This document shows positions 11,918-23,134 of a DNA stretch of 64,000 bases, one piece after another. Position numbers and translations under genes: made by a program. Each line of letters begins with the position of its first letter. Position 1 is the first letter of the stretch. The notes beneath the pieces are model-generated. The model searched no databases. It was not told the DNA's origin and saw nothing but the letters and a program-made list of their open reading frames with translations. Origin of the DNA: Bolinopsis microptera (lineage: Eukaryota; Ctenophora; Tentaculata; Lobata; Bolinopsidae); NCBI RefSeq assembly GCF_026151205.1, contig NC_087077.1, forward strand, positions 16,218,983 through 16,282,982, read 5' to 3'.

Positions 11918-13291
11918 GTAAGATATTCAGATGTATCACTTTTTGTATTGCTATTAATTGTAAATATTGTATTTGTATGTATACAATATTGGCAATTGTT
12001 AGTAGTTATTATTAGTACCTGATTATTAATGGTTAATACATATTACTAATAATTATCAATATTATGTTATACCTTGGAGGGAATTCAGCTTTAAAAGCAA
12101 CTAATTAAAGAATGTAATATAAGTATAACTATCAGCGGAAATGAAAATTGTTAATGAAAATGTTTGAATCTATACCATGTCTATTGTCTAGTGCCTACCA
12201 GTGCTTTTACACCACAACATGTTACACGCCAGAGCATTACTTATTCAATCTTGATCCTTTTGTAATAATCTGTTGTCTGGCGATGCTGTCTAGCAATACT
12301 TTTACAGCTATTGTACTCGGGCAGTGAGTCATGATTAAGTCATAACATCACTCAGGATCAGTTGCTAACCATTAAAATACAAATAATTAAAAACCGAAAA
12401 AAAGCGACAGGTGAAATTTCCAAGATTCATTACCTTTTTGAATCGTTTAATCGTTTAATTGTGGGGATTGGGGACCATGCGTATACCATTATAAATGAAG
12501 GATTCTCTAGACGATGCCAAGGGCACGCTAGTTCACAAAACTTTAGCTAACTAACACATCTACTAACCTACAACTGCACTGCACACTATCCTATGGGGTT
12601 GTGTAGCGTTATTAGATAGGTTAGAGTTATTATCATATAATCTAACACTGTGTGACTGTGAATTAAATCAAAGTTTGTGTTTCGTCCTCGATTAAACCAC
12701 AATACGAATTGTTATTCATCCAAAAATAATGAAAGACTCCTGTGGATGAAGATTCTATATCGCATGAGATAAATTATTCCAAAACAGTGCCGACATATGT
12801 ATCATTTTACAGCAACATTGAAATTTTGCAACCGTTTTAATTTACTTTTATAGTTTTATGTCTAGTACCAAGGACTGCGTCTCGTATCGCGTCACGTAAC
12901 ACGGTCTGCGTAGCTAGCTAGGCGGCACGTACTCACGTACTCACGACACTCACGTACTACAGTGCGAGATGGGGTCTTATGTCCTAGCTAGACGGCACGT
13001 AACGCGTCTAGTAATCGATTACGTGTTATGTACCGTCTAGCTGAGCTGGGGTCTAAGATAATCTTCGTCCAAGTTCTGTACCCACACGTGATACCACGGC
13101 TCTACAAAAACTTCAGTTAATCTACCGACGTACCTATAATCTATATCACTTGTATGTATATATTATATATAGTACACTGCTCCATGAGGCTGTACTGTAT
13201 AATACCTTGATGTGTGTAACGGTGTGGGACCAGTCTTTATCATCGTCTTCTTGTACTGTTTGATATGAGATGTGGTACTGTTTGATATGAG
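11918..13291. other. Intron and 5' region of the nested sulfotransferase
   Basis: AT-rich up to about 12860, then an unusually CpG-rich stretch (12860-13060) with repeated TAGCTAG(A/G)CGGCACGTA words and an inverted repeat (about 12985-13045). The latter lies about 250-300 bases upstream of the sulfotransferase start and could belong to its promoter; that is inference. Confidence 0.4.
12985..13045. repeat. Imperfect CpG-rich palindrome upstream of the sulfotransferase
   Basis: AGCTAGACGGCACGTAAC on the left is mirrored by GTTATGTACCGTCTAGCT on the right around TCTAGTAATCGATTACGT. A further copy of CTAGCTAGGCGGCACGTA lies at about 12914. Confidence 0.65.
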
Positions 13292-14476
13292 ATGTGGTAT
13301 CGTTTTCGTCGCCGTATAACCATGAAGAACGCGTTGAGAATACTTCTCCATGTCGCGATTACTTCTTTTGTTATGTTTGAGTTGTCGTTGAAGTTCTTTG
13401 AACCGGATTGCTTGACCTGCTTATTTAACATATCCGACATCAAAATACCAACCATGTGGACTGAGTCACCTCCAACTAAACTGTCCGTGAAGCAGAGAGA
13501 CGCTGATGGTTCAGCTTCAGAGAGATACGTTGAACCAGACTTGGGTAGCTTGTCAGGAGAAGAGAGAGCAGATCTAGCGAGAACCCGGTGCAAGGAAGTA
13601 TACGGACCACACCCTAAACTGGAGAACTTGCAGTACCCTTTTGAGAACAGGGTGTTTCTAGCTAATAATGAGAAGCTGGCCTACTGTGCAGTTGCTAAAG
13701 CGTTCAGTTCTAATATCAAGAGGGTAATGATGTTCCTCTCCCGTTCAGGCAGGAATCTAAAGAAACTTAAAACTGACATTAGTCCTATAAATAAGATTGT
13801 GTACCCACACCAGCTTAACTTCTGGCCTAACTCCACGATATTAAAACACTATTCAGACTCAGGACAAACTCAGGTCTTAAAGGACTATTATAAAATTGTT
13901 GTTGTAAGAGACCCCATCTTGAAAGCAATCTCAGCATACAGGGACAAGTTCTTCAGTAAAACTGATGACAAATTCCATCAGTACTTCAGACAGGCAACGG
14001 GGAAGGCTATCTGCGTTGCAATGGCAAATTATAGGGAGCGAGAGGACGCGAACAAGTACCTAAAATCAGCAATAGTTGACTGCGGTAGAGACCCTGCCTA
14101 CATGGACTTACAAGCGTTCCTTGTCTGGTCCTTTCTCGTTCCTGATGAATTCAGACCTCATGCTGCAGATAATCTAAACCCACACTGGGCCCCCTCCATC
14201 CCTATATGCAGGATTTGCGACCCCACTGTGAACTATCACTTTATTGGGCACTTTGAAAGAGGCCTGAGAGACATCTACGCTATATTTGATCGAGCAAAAT
14301 GGGATTTTCCGTTTCCCAGTGTAAGCGATACTTCTATCTCAGAGGAAGAAGCTGTGGCGTTCAAAAAGGAAGTTGACTCTTTGCCGGGGGAACTGGTTAG
14401 GGAGCTTAACCAGGCCATGGCGGCTGAACGGTACATCCTGGGTTATACTAATGAGAGACCGCTAATTAACCGCTAA
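13292..14476 (+). CDS. Carbohydrate sulfotransferase, Sulfotransfer_2 family (HNK-1/chondroitin-type, intronless)
   Basis: A 394-residue frame with no intron. The first ATG is at 13292; Met11 (13322) is an equally good start. It has a short basic N-terminus, then one hydrophobic segment (about residues 13-36), which fits a type II Golgi signal anchor. The lumenal domain shows family landmarks: CAVAKAFSSNIKR (132-144) in the place of the 5'-phosphosulfate loop, VVVRDP...SAYRDKF (203-220), which is the 3'-phosphate-binding motif of PAPS, then HWAP (298-301), a CRIC pair (306, 309) and YHFIGHFE (315-322). It likely transfers sulfate from PAPS to a glycan in the Golgi. The loop has Ala-Lys where many relatives have Pro-Lys. 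The acceptor sugar cannot be told. It lies inside the first-exon array on the same strand. The lack of introns could mean an old retrocopy or a naturally single-exon gene. Confidence 0.88.
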   Translation: MWYRFRRRITMKNALRILLHVAITSFVMFELSLKFFEPDCLTCLFNISDIKIPTMWTESPPTKLSVKQRDADGSASERYVEPDLGSLSGEERADLARTRCKEVYGPHPKLENLQYPFENRVFLANNEKLAYCAVAKAFSSNIKRVMMFLSRSGRNLKKLKTDISPINKIVYPHQLNFWPNSTILKHYSDSGQTQVLKDYYKIVVVRDPILKAISAYRDKFFSKTDDKFHQYFRQATGKAICVAMANYREREDANKYLKSAIVDCGRDPAYMDLQAFLVWSFLVPDEFRPHAADNLNPHWAPSIPICRICDPTVNYHFIGHFERGLRDIYAIFDRAKWDFPFPSVSDTSISEEEAVAFKKEVDSLPGELVRELNQAMAAERYILGYTNERPLINR

Positions 14477-15060
14477 TTAACCGTTAATTAACGGGGATTA
14501 AACCACTGGTTATTACGTTGGAATTAACTTTTCATGTTCATTATTGGAGGTGGATTAATGGTGGTCTTCGTAACACCTAGATGACGTTTGTGTTGTATTT
14601 ACTGGGTTGTTTTGATCAACATGATTTCTAAGGGTCAAGAGGTTCCAATTTAAATTATTACTTTATTTTATTTTTTACATTGTAGTCTTGATTTGAGTTT
14701 ACACTACAATTTAATGAGGCTTCACGTATGCATGAAATGAGAATCAAATTTACGAATTATTTATTCATTCATATAGTGATAAAGCTTTTACTAAAAGTCT
14801 CTAACTCCTGATTGAGAAATTCAGTGGGATATCTGCTTTTTAGATATCAAATTCCAAATTTCAAGAAAGCTCAAATTTTCTACGAATCCAAAAGACACTT
14901 ATCAAACTGATTTGGAAGAATTTTATTGATAGACCAGGACGTAAAATCTTTCAATCGAGCAAAAGATCTATAGACTACATGATACTTAGTCGATTAGCAT
15001 TATCTACTTAACATGAGTATGAGGAGCCATTACATTTAACAAGGTACAGGTATAATGATA
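14477..15060. other. 3' flank of the sulfotransferase, no gene seen
   Basis: AT-rich. A TTAATTAACCG word is repeated directly at and after the stop codon. No clear further element. Confidence 0.4.
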
Positions 15061-15155
15061 CGGTTCCAGTAGCCATTTAGTTTTCTCCAGTTATTTGCCT
15101 TGTTTAACTCGCTAACTTTGTCCGCTGAGCACCGTGCTGCTCCCTACTAAACACT
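15061..15155 (-). mobile_element. Half of an inverted-repeat element related to the one at 52.8 kb
   Basis: GGTTCCAGTAGCCATTTAGTTTTC...TTTGCCTTGTTTAAC...TGCTCCCTACTAAACACT matches, in order, the right half of the element at 52810-53015. No mirrored left arm is present here, so this is a partial copy. Confidence 0.6.
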
Positions 15156-15441
15156 AAACACTAATATTGCAATGCCAACAGTAAGTAATATTGGCATTGT
15201 ACAATAGTACTGTAGTAATCAGAATAGATTCACCTATACCATGTAATCTTAACATTTGGAGTTCATGTCAACTGCACCAAATAACAATATTTTAATAAGT
15301 CTGATTGTATTTCACGTCTTATTAGACACCTGTACTATGTCAGTCAACCAAGCCTGTGAAATGCTAGCCAATAATTATTATTGGAGACAGTGGTGGATGT
15401 TATGTCTGCTCCTCAGTCACATATAGATCGTGAATAATTTA

Positions 15442-15949
15442 TTTGACCAAAACCCATAATCATGGGTAGAGTGGACCGCTGCCAGTGTCTCTCTTTCCCA
15501 AACAAAAAGAAATGATATTAATTTGATTGAACGTTCTCAAATGCAAAATGATACCGTGAATGAAATCGGTCGCTCGCTTTTCCCATTCATTCACGGTTTA
15601 CGAATTGTAATAAGTTTCGATTGATTAGGTACATCAATCAGATGCTGTAAAAATCTCTTTGGGTTGCGTTCGGGTCGATACCTAGTATTTCGGGGTAAGG
15701 GTGGTAGTTATTACTTATTGAATTAGCTGAAGTTTATTGAATCTTTATTGCCGAGTACAGCTGCCTTTGGGTAGTTCTTCTTAATCTATTACAATTGTAA
15801 ATGAATGGGAAAGGCGAGCGACCGATTTCATTCACGGTATCATTTTGCATTTGAGAACGGTCAATCAAATTAATATCATTTCCTTTTGTTTGGGAAAGAG
15901 AGACACTGGCAGCGGTCCACTCTACCCATGATTATGGGTTTTGGTCAAA
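15442..15949. mobile_element. 508-bp inverted-repeat element (MITE/foldback) with TA flanks
   Basis: Near-perfect terminal inverted repeats of about 150 bp: TTTGACCAAAACCCATAATC...on the left is mirrored by GATTATGGGTTTTGGTCAAA on the right. Within the arms the words GTGGACCGCTGCCAGTGTCTC and GTGAATGAAATCGGTCGCTCG are mirrored almost without change. A TA dinucleotide borders both ends, as expected of a Tc1/mariner-type target duplication. The 200-bp centre codes for nothing recognisable. The arms could fold into a very long hairpin. A fragment of one arm lies at 21748-21794. Confidence 0.88.
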
Positions 15950-16984
15950 TATCATCTCTTTTTGATTATAATGTCAGGGTACTTTATAAAGTCGAAATAT
16001 AAACTGATATCTTCATTAATAAGGAGGAAGTTTCAACAATTTCGAAATTTTTCCTTTAAAAACATTTCCTTGTGTTTAGGTAAGCATATCGGTCGATCAC
16101 TGACTGAATATGCCACTTAATACTCATTCAAGTTGGCATTAAATTCATTTATAATGACATTAAACTGTCGTGGCAAAGCAGAATTTGTTGGAAATCACGA
16201 ATGAGCAAAATTCTCACCTTTCGCACGTGCAAACTTTGAGCGGACGTTGCGTGCGCATCCAATATTGAATCGCCGTAAATTTTTGCATGTAATTGTTTTA
16301 TATATAGTTTGATAAGCATGCAAAGTTTCAAAGTATTTCAAGAAGAACTGTAATCACAACGGCACTCTAAAGTTGACAGAAAATGACGAAAACAGCAATT
16401 TTCAGTGATTTTAGCAATTTTCTATCAATTTGGGCGTGTCCCCACGTGTACAACTTTTTGATTTTTAACTTTAAACTAGCCTAATGCACAATTTATACCT
16501 ATAGGAAGCAGAACTGAGTTCCACAACCCAAGGCATGGCCCAACACCAGAGAATACTAAATCGCAAAATTGACGTTTTTATAAAATAATTCTTCAAAAAA
16601 GCACAAACTTCAATGACGAATATCTTTATGAAGGAGCAAGCTAGAAAAACATTCCGGTAGATTTTCAGAATGCTTGAACAATTATCTAAGGTAAAAATTT
16701 CCTCAGATTTTGAATACAATTACTTTTTAATGGTGTAAAATCATTTTTAAAAGTTATTACTTTGTCAAAAATCAAGTTTTAAAAATGGTTAACTTGATGA
16801 CGTCATCAAGGGGTGTTCATGACGTAAAATAATTTGTTTATACAATGTAAACTAAAGTGTAAACAATTATTTTCAAGACCTGTGGTCGGAAATGGCTGTA
16901 TCTTTTATACTTTTGAATCTATGGACAATTAAATACAGGCTACAATTGACTGGTAAAGCGTCTATCTCTGAATATATAATATAT
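15950..16984. other. Intronic/intergenic, no gene seen
   Basis: AT-rich, short open frames only. Confidence 0.4.
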
Positions 16985-16988
16985 ACTA

Positions 16989-17210
16989 GAAACCCGCCGC
17001 TAGTCGAAAGCTTTGTTCGAGGAAATTTTAAGCATCAGTTATGTTTTAATTTCTCTTCATCATATAGCCCCAAAACGATACTTTTAAGCGCATAAAAAAA
17101 TTTCAATCACAACCAAAGTTATAAATATATATAGGTATATAGCGTCATGAGGGTAAATGTGAGCTAGTTGTGAAATTCTGACGTAGCATACAGCATAACA
17201 CCGCGCGTTG
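16989..17210 (+). repeat. Left member of a direct repeat flanking the acidic-protein gene
   Basis: Begins GAAACCCG(CCG)CTAGTCGAAAGCTTTGTTCG and ends GACGTAGCATACAGCATAACACCGCGCG. It matches 18179-18455 throughout except that about 60 bases present in the right copy are missing here. Confidence 0.8.
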
Positions 17211-17321
17211 AAATCCGCTGTAGTCGAAAATTTTATTAAAGGACACTATAAGGGAGCGAATTTATCGTTCGAATTTATCGGTCATCGCTAGTCAATGGTC
17301 AAACAATCCAACAAATATGCT

Positions 17322-17972
17322 TTAGTTCACGAACCCTGCTTCACTGAAAATATATGAATAGTACATGTGGTTGCGTGAGTGGTTTGTATTGGTTTGAACT
17401 TGAGGTGTATCGGGAATACTGTCAGAATCGTTGTCACTATTGTTATTGTCATCACCGTCAGAGTCACCAGAGTCACCAGAGTCACCAGAGTCACCAGAGT
17501 CACCAGAGTCACCAGAATCGGAGTCATCAGAATCAGAGTTACCAGAATCGGAGTCATTAGAATCAGAGCTGTCACTGTCGTCTCCACCACCGCTGGTGGA
17601 ACGCATATTTTGGGGGTTAATCGAATACCTGGTAGAATTTGATGGATGTTCGTCTAGATTAGCAGAGATTAATGGTACGTTAAGGCACCGCGAAAGTTGA
17701 GTGAGATTCAGGGAATCTTGATCTGTAAGGATCGAGTCATCGGTACTGAAAGTGAAATTAAATGTTAATGTTAAAGTGGATAGATACAGATACAACAAAT
17801 TTTAGATGATATTTATAAAGCAAGAATGGTAATGTAACGACGTTTAAAGTTAAATATATGTAGGTTCTTACGATGAGTCACGGTGTCTGAACTTTTTAAT
17901 ATCTTTAACTGTCACAGCAAATCGATTGTGCAGAGATCTCCGTTTAGCAGGTCTAGATCCACGAAAGGGCAT
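17322..17972 (-). CDS. Predicted two-exon gene for an Asp/Ser-rich acidic protein
   Basis: Exon 1 (17972 down to 17872) runs from an ATG to a GTAAGA donor in phase 2. Exon 2 (17745 down to 17322) starts after a TTTCAG acceptor and keeps the frame, giving 174 residues and a stop. The N-terminus is basic (MPFRGSRPAKRRSLHNRF, an NLS-like cluster). The middle is polar (DQDSLNLTQLSRCLNVPLI). The C-terminal half is a run of Asp-Ser-(Gly/Asn) repeats coded by a 9-bp tandem repeat. An AATAAA lies about 85 bases after the stop on this strand. No known family; acidic tails of this type occur in matrix or nuclear proteins. The splice sites and matching phases support it, but low complexity lowers confidence. 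Confidence 0.5.
17462..17580 (+). repeat. 9-bp coding repeat (AGTCACCAG)n
   Basis: Six near-perfect units of AGTCACCAG followed by diverged units with GGAGTCAT or AGAATC. It codes the Asp-Ser-Gly tract of the minus-strand gene and produces false open frames on the plus strand. Confidence 0.85.
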
Positions 17973-18178
17973 TGAAAAACAACAACAGATGAGTAAAATA
18001 TGTTAATCGTTGGAAGATATTTCAATCGAGAATGACAGTCAATTGAATTATTGCCAGGCAATTAAAATGGCACGTGATGTTTAACTGCGCAAAGTTATTT
18101 GCGTAATCAGAAATCAACAATATTTTTGTTAATGGTGTGTGCGCGGCGTAATGTCAGCATTGTGTGTAGCTCTAGCGA

Positions 18179-18455
18179 AGAAACCCGCTAGTCGAAAGCT
18201 TTGTTCGAGGAAATTTTAAAAATCAGTTATGTTTTAATTTCTCTTCATCATACAGCTCTGTTATACTGTAGACATAATGGAATTTATTTAACAATGGCGA
18301 CAGCGTTGTTAGTATTCGGATTCCCAAAACGATACTTTTTACCGCATCAAAAAATACCAATCACAACCAAAGTTATGAATATAAGTCATAGCGTGAGCGT
18401 AAATGTGAGCTAGTTTTGAAATTATGACGTAGCATACAGCATAACAACGCGCGTA
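18179..18455 (+). repeat. Right member of the direct repeat flanking the acidic-protein gene
   Basis: The longer of the two copies (about 275 bases), about 1.19 kb from the left copy. It has no obvious TG...CA ends or primer-binding site, so an LTR origin is possible but not shown. It could equally be the trace of a duplicated segment. Confidence 0.8.
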
Positions 18456-19003
18456 GTTAAGATGTTTTTGCTCGCGCACGTGCATTTTAACGTTGCTACG
18501 CAACAGCGCAGTAAACCTTTGCTAAAATAACGACATTATTCTAACGGTTATTTTACCTCACTTCCGACGTTAATTATAAAAAATCTAAAGTCTAAATCAA
18601 AATTCTAAGAATGCTATAGCCTATTCCTATCCTTTTTCTACAACCCTGCTAAAAATGGCGAGGTTTCAACTCCATTTGCGAGCTGGGTTTGATTTCACCA
18701 GAGGGTCATTTTGAGGTCGATTTTCGGTGTTTTTTCTTCTATGTCCCCGTTGCCGGGGAAATTTCGTCAAGTTTAAATTATAATATAGATATGTATCTAT
18801 ATAGATATCACGACAATCTGTCGTAAAACAGGGGTTCTAGAAAACCCACTTCCCGATGCTCCTGAAACCTGAAACTTTTGTTGCAGTCGATTTGGTCAAC
18901 GTCTAGACGCCCTGAAAAATTTCAGATCTCTAACTCAATTTTAACATGGTTTTTTAGGCACCTGAATATGGCGATTTTGGGTTTTTTACCGAATTTCGTA
19001 TAA
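18456..19003. other. No gene seen
   Basis: Contains an ATATAGATATGTATCTATATAGATAT palindromic AT stretch at about 18782-18808. Nothing else supported. Confidence 0.4.
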
Positions 19004-19350
19004 CAGTGCTGGCGAGTATTTTATGCAAATTTCTTAAAAATCTCAACATAATTATTTTTTATTCCTGTCATCTTTGACACCAAATTAGAATGTTTTGAAC
19101 TAAAAATAAATCTGCTGAACGACTTCCGATGAGTCTTAACTCTTAATGCCTGAAAAACTCCTGCCGGAGGCGGCGGCCTTCGGCCGCCGCCTCCGGCCGG
19201 AGTGCACGCTTCGCGTGCACGAAATAGGCTTGTAACGTGTACCAAAGGGGGTATAATAGTAAAGGGGGAATAATAGTAAAGGGGGTATAATAGTAAAGGG
19301 GGTACATAGTATACCCACAATAAATGCAACGGTCGTGCTTGCCAGCACTG
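19004..19350. mobile_element. hAT-like nonautonomous element carrying twin GC hairpins
   Basis: CAGTGCTGGCGAG at 19004-19016 is mirrored by CTTGCCAGCACTG at 19338-19350. CAGTG starts are typical of hAT-type terminal repeats. No convincing 8-bp target duplication is visible, so the class is tentative. Inside lie two perfect hairpins, both with a TTC loop: a 16-bp-arm hairpin at 19163-19197 made only of G/C/A arms, and an 8-bp-arm hairpin at 19202-19220. A 17-bp array follows. Confidence 0.6.
19243..19310 (+). repeat. Four 17-bp units AAAGGGGG(T/A)ATAATAGT
   Basis: Exactly four units fill 68 bases, with one A variant and one diverged last unit. The five-G run in each could form G-rich secondary structure. 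Confidence 0.9.
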
Positions 19351-22300
19351 TGAAAATCTGTTCTCGTTGTAACAACACTTGAATTGGAATTTTATAAAGA
19401 TTCAGATGAATACCACCTTTATTGGGATGTAATATCGCCTATGCAGTTCGATTCTTGAAATTTGGTATCGGAAGTTCGTGACCGAAATCGGTTTTGTAGC
19501 TAGTAGAATAATTGAAACAATTAATTGAAAAACATTAAACATTTGAACATTTAACCTTCTATCACGTCCTACCCTTCCGTCACACATTGCGCCACACAAA
19601 TAGTCTAATTATAAACGCACTCGAATGATATCTGGACTCTGACACACACTAATCACAGCCTTCCGACATTTGTATATATGTGACAGTATGTGACAGCAAC
19701 CGTTGCCGGTAGTAGAGTTGCTTTTAGTGGTAGTTGAGGGAAAGGAGGTCTAGATATGGTTTCATCTCCATTTGATAGTCGGTCTGTTTTTATCTATTTA
19801 AAAGCGCTGTTTTACCCAGGCACGGTGAGAGAGGTTAAAAATACAGGGTGAAAGTAGCGCTATAAATATCAAATCGTATGACTATGATGTTGGCAAAGGC
19901 TTTGAATTTGTTTTCAGTTCGTACACAACTTAATAGGTAGTCTAACTAGTTAAAGTAAAGTTATAGGATTTTAACAAAGCTAAAAGTAAAAGTTCCGACT
20001 TTGGTTTCAATCCGTACACATTTCAATAGGTAGTATTTTTAGTAACTATAAATAACTCACTAAATTTCGTTCCAATCTGTACCTCCATAGTCCATACACA
20101 TCTTAAAAGTTGGTCAAATTTTTATAATATAATATTTTTAAATGTCATTAAAAACACATTTTCTAAGTAACTTTCAGTGGCGGCTGATTAGGGCCGCCAG
20201 CATCGGTCTGAACTTTGAACTTACTTATATTTTTATATCTATTTTTTAGTTGAATGTGTGAATAAACTCGTAACCAACCCAATAAAAACTCGTAACCAAC
20301 CCAATAAGTTGTCGGACTGAAACTGATTAGAGAAATTTCCAGAGCAATTTTTCTCAAATAACTAAAAACTTGTCTCCGAATGTCAATTTCGCTAAATTGT
20401 GGTAGGAACACATCAAAGACTTCCAAATAGATGCAAAATGATCGCAACTAGCATATTTATAATTTATATATAAATTTATATAAATTACTTAATTATATTA
20501 GTTATGAAGCACTAAATGCCCTCAAATGCTTCTTTAATGAGTTATTGTTCAAAACATAATTTTAACTTCTGCAAATCGAGTAAATTTACAGGCGCTTGTT
20601 ATTTTGGAATGTCCTATTGATGTTCGAAATGTGCTACCGTCTAACAATTGCCATCATATTTCTAATACAGCGTTTCAAACAGCTTTTAATGCTGATAAAC
20701 ATTTAATTTTTTTGACAAAATAGTTAACTTTGCAATTTGTTAAGAATTTATTGAGAGACGGTGTTATAAATTGCAACTCTTGCCATAACTACGTGACGCA
20801 TTTATCTAAAGATATTTGTATCTTTCTATTGACATATACATACTATGCTATTATAGTTAACCTACGATATAATTTCGATTGTGGTCTCAGGTTTTGTCGC
20901 TAATCACATCGCTGTAAGTCGAATCTTTTACTTTTATCTGTAATCATAACTTTGCAAGCGACATTGCAATGGGGCTTTGTCACATTAACCTCTATAAATA
21001 AAGTTATTTGACACTCCTTAGCAGGGCTATTTGTTGTTGACCTCTACCTCCCACGCGTTCCAGAGTCCAGACATGACATAGAACACCCTCGCCAAGACAT
21101 CTTGTTTTCTATCATTTAAAATTAGAAAACTCCACCAGTAGGCAAAATATACATTTATGGACAACAGTACAAGTTTAGAACGAGAAGGGAAACTAGTAAT
21201 TGGCAAATAGTTAAGGTTTTATCTTTTTATCAAACCTCTGCGACTGCACATGTTTGTAACGGAGCATCATATTTAGAGAGTGGCTTAGACAGGATATTCC
21301 TATTCTCTAAATAGACTGAACACCAATAAAATACCCTTATATACATTCAGAACCAGTAACCTATACCCGGTCAGTGGGCAACTTTCCTCCATTAAAATTC
21401 CAACAAAGTGATTGTGGAGCGACTTTTTGCTACTTTACAGCAAAAATTAACGGAATGGAAAAATGTGGTAATTTTCCGGGACACTTCGGTAGTCGAATTT
21501 ACACCTGCTACAATTACACAGTACACGCTTGTTTTGGTATCAATATTTTATTGAAAATTCTATCGGCTATTAAAATGTTGATTCGGTTTATATATATCAA
21601 AGAGGTTTGTTTCTAAAAGTTTAACTCGGTTTTAATCATTATTTTGATTAGATCGCAGAAATGTCTCAACTCTTAAAATAAACTTCACAAACTTTTCATT
21701 ACACTAACCCTGTCTACTGCTGCATTATATTTTACGATTACATTTTATGGGAAACAGAGACACTGGCAGCGGTCCACTCTACCCATGATTATTACTCACT
21801 GTATTTTATTGCTAATATTGTAATCCTCACTGTATTTTATTGCTAATATTGTAATCCTCACTGTATTTTATTAAGACAACTTAATGTGGATCCCTTTGTA
21901 GTAAACCCTTACAACTTTACAATAAAACGTATTGAGGTTACCATAATTGTATTTGCAGGCTTCTGCTTGCGAATTCTATGTAATTATATTGTTGTCCTCG
22001 CAATCTTGAAGCCCTTATCATTATTATTATTTTTATCATAATTTATTTTCCTGCATTCGCCTCCTAGCTTGTTATATTATAGCTCATTAGAAATGATAGT
22101 TCCACCACTATAGTTACGTGGACTCATAACAGAAACTAAATGGTAATGCTAAAAGCACTTCATCTACAACTTTTGTTTTATTAACTTTTGTTTTATTTAA
22201 TATAAAGGTTCATTATGTAACATAAGCATTATAAATAACGAACAAATAACATAGCTAATGGTTATGGAGTATGATACCAATTCCGTCTGTAATGATTATA

Positions 22301-22992
22301 TTATCTAAAGTTGAGCTAACTAATTTGCTGTGCACGTGCAACTTCTTTGAGCTGTTTAGCAAAATATTTTTTGCACGTGCTAAGTTCAAGAACGGTGGAG
22401 TAAAATAAGTCATTTTGCATGCACAAAGGACAGTTTCACCAAATTATATGAAATGCACGTGAAATATTTGACTCTTAATTCCATGAGCGGACAGATAGCC
22501 ATGGTAATCACCACTTGGGTAATCAGTCGCCATGGTAATCACCACTTGTAAGATACGCCTCAAAATAATCTACATAGAGCTCCACATTAAACCGTAATAA
22601 TCTGGGGAACTTTGTGGCTTACAAACTTGCTGTAATTTCAGTAATTCCATGATTTTATGTTTACAACTTGATATTTTGGCGGATCATAGTCCATTATGAT
22701 CTAAATCTCTCCATCGATTATACTGAAAACTTTACCTTGTAGAATTATGCACACAGAGAGAGACTTATTTTAAGTTCTAAGCCATTTGTATTTTGTACAT
22801 AAACCTTTTATCAGTTTATCATTTAGATTGCTTTCTTAAGTTACTATTTGCAATTTATTTTCTGCAACCATGTTTTCAGGTTAACTTGGAGTCTTGCACA
22901 TTGCAATGATCATGTAAGCAGGACATGGTTTTTAGCGTATTCAAATTACAGTATTATCAAACAGAGTTGACTAGGACGTCTTCAGTAGGGTG
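19351..22992. other. No gene seen; minor repeats
   Basis: Holds a 20-bp duplicate (AACTCGTAACCAACCCAATA, about 20268-20307), a 33-bp unit in about 2.5 copies (CTCACTGTATTTTATTGCTAA..., about 21795-21870), and a 20-bp duplicate around CCATGGTAATCACCACTTG (22498-22548). No coding potential. Confidence 0.45.
21748..21794. mobile_element. Solo arm fragment of the 15.4 kb inverted-repeat element
   Basis: GAAACAGAGACACTGGCAGC followed by GGTCCACTCTACCCATGATTAT matches the right arm at about 15893-15935 nearly base for base. It shows the element exists in more than one copy. Confidence 0.75.
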
Positions 22993-23134
22993 CAGGGACA
23001 AAAGGATTTCGCGATTATTTTGGCCAATAATCGCGATACCGCGAATTACATTTCGCAGTATATTAAACTATACATAAAATTTGTCGCAAATAATGGGAAA
23101 AATCGCGATTCCGTACATGCCGCGATTGTCCCTG
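22993..23134. mobile_element. Short hAT-like MITE with internal palindrome
   Basis: CAGGGACAA on the left is mirrored by TTGTCCCTG on the right, 142 bp in all. The flanks TAGGGTG and TAGGATG resemble a decayed 7-8 bp target duplication. Inside, CGCGATTATT/AATAATCGCG (23010-23035) forms a 10-bp hairpin, and CGCGAT words recur. Confidence 0.6.

Noticed and set aside
17354-17700. Plus-strand frames rich in SPE or VTR over the acidic-protein gene
   Set aside because: Antisense shadows of the 9-bp coding repeat; the minus-strand reading has splice sites, a start and a poly(A) signal.
16989-18455. LTR retrotransposon
   Set aside because: The direct repeats lack clear TG/CA ends, primer-binding site, gag or pol; only a repeat-flanked gene can be stated.
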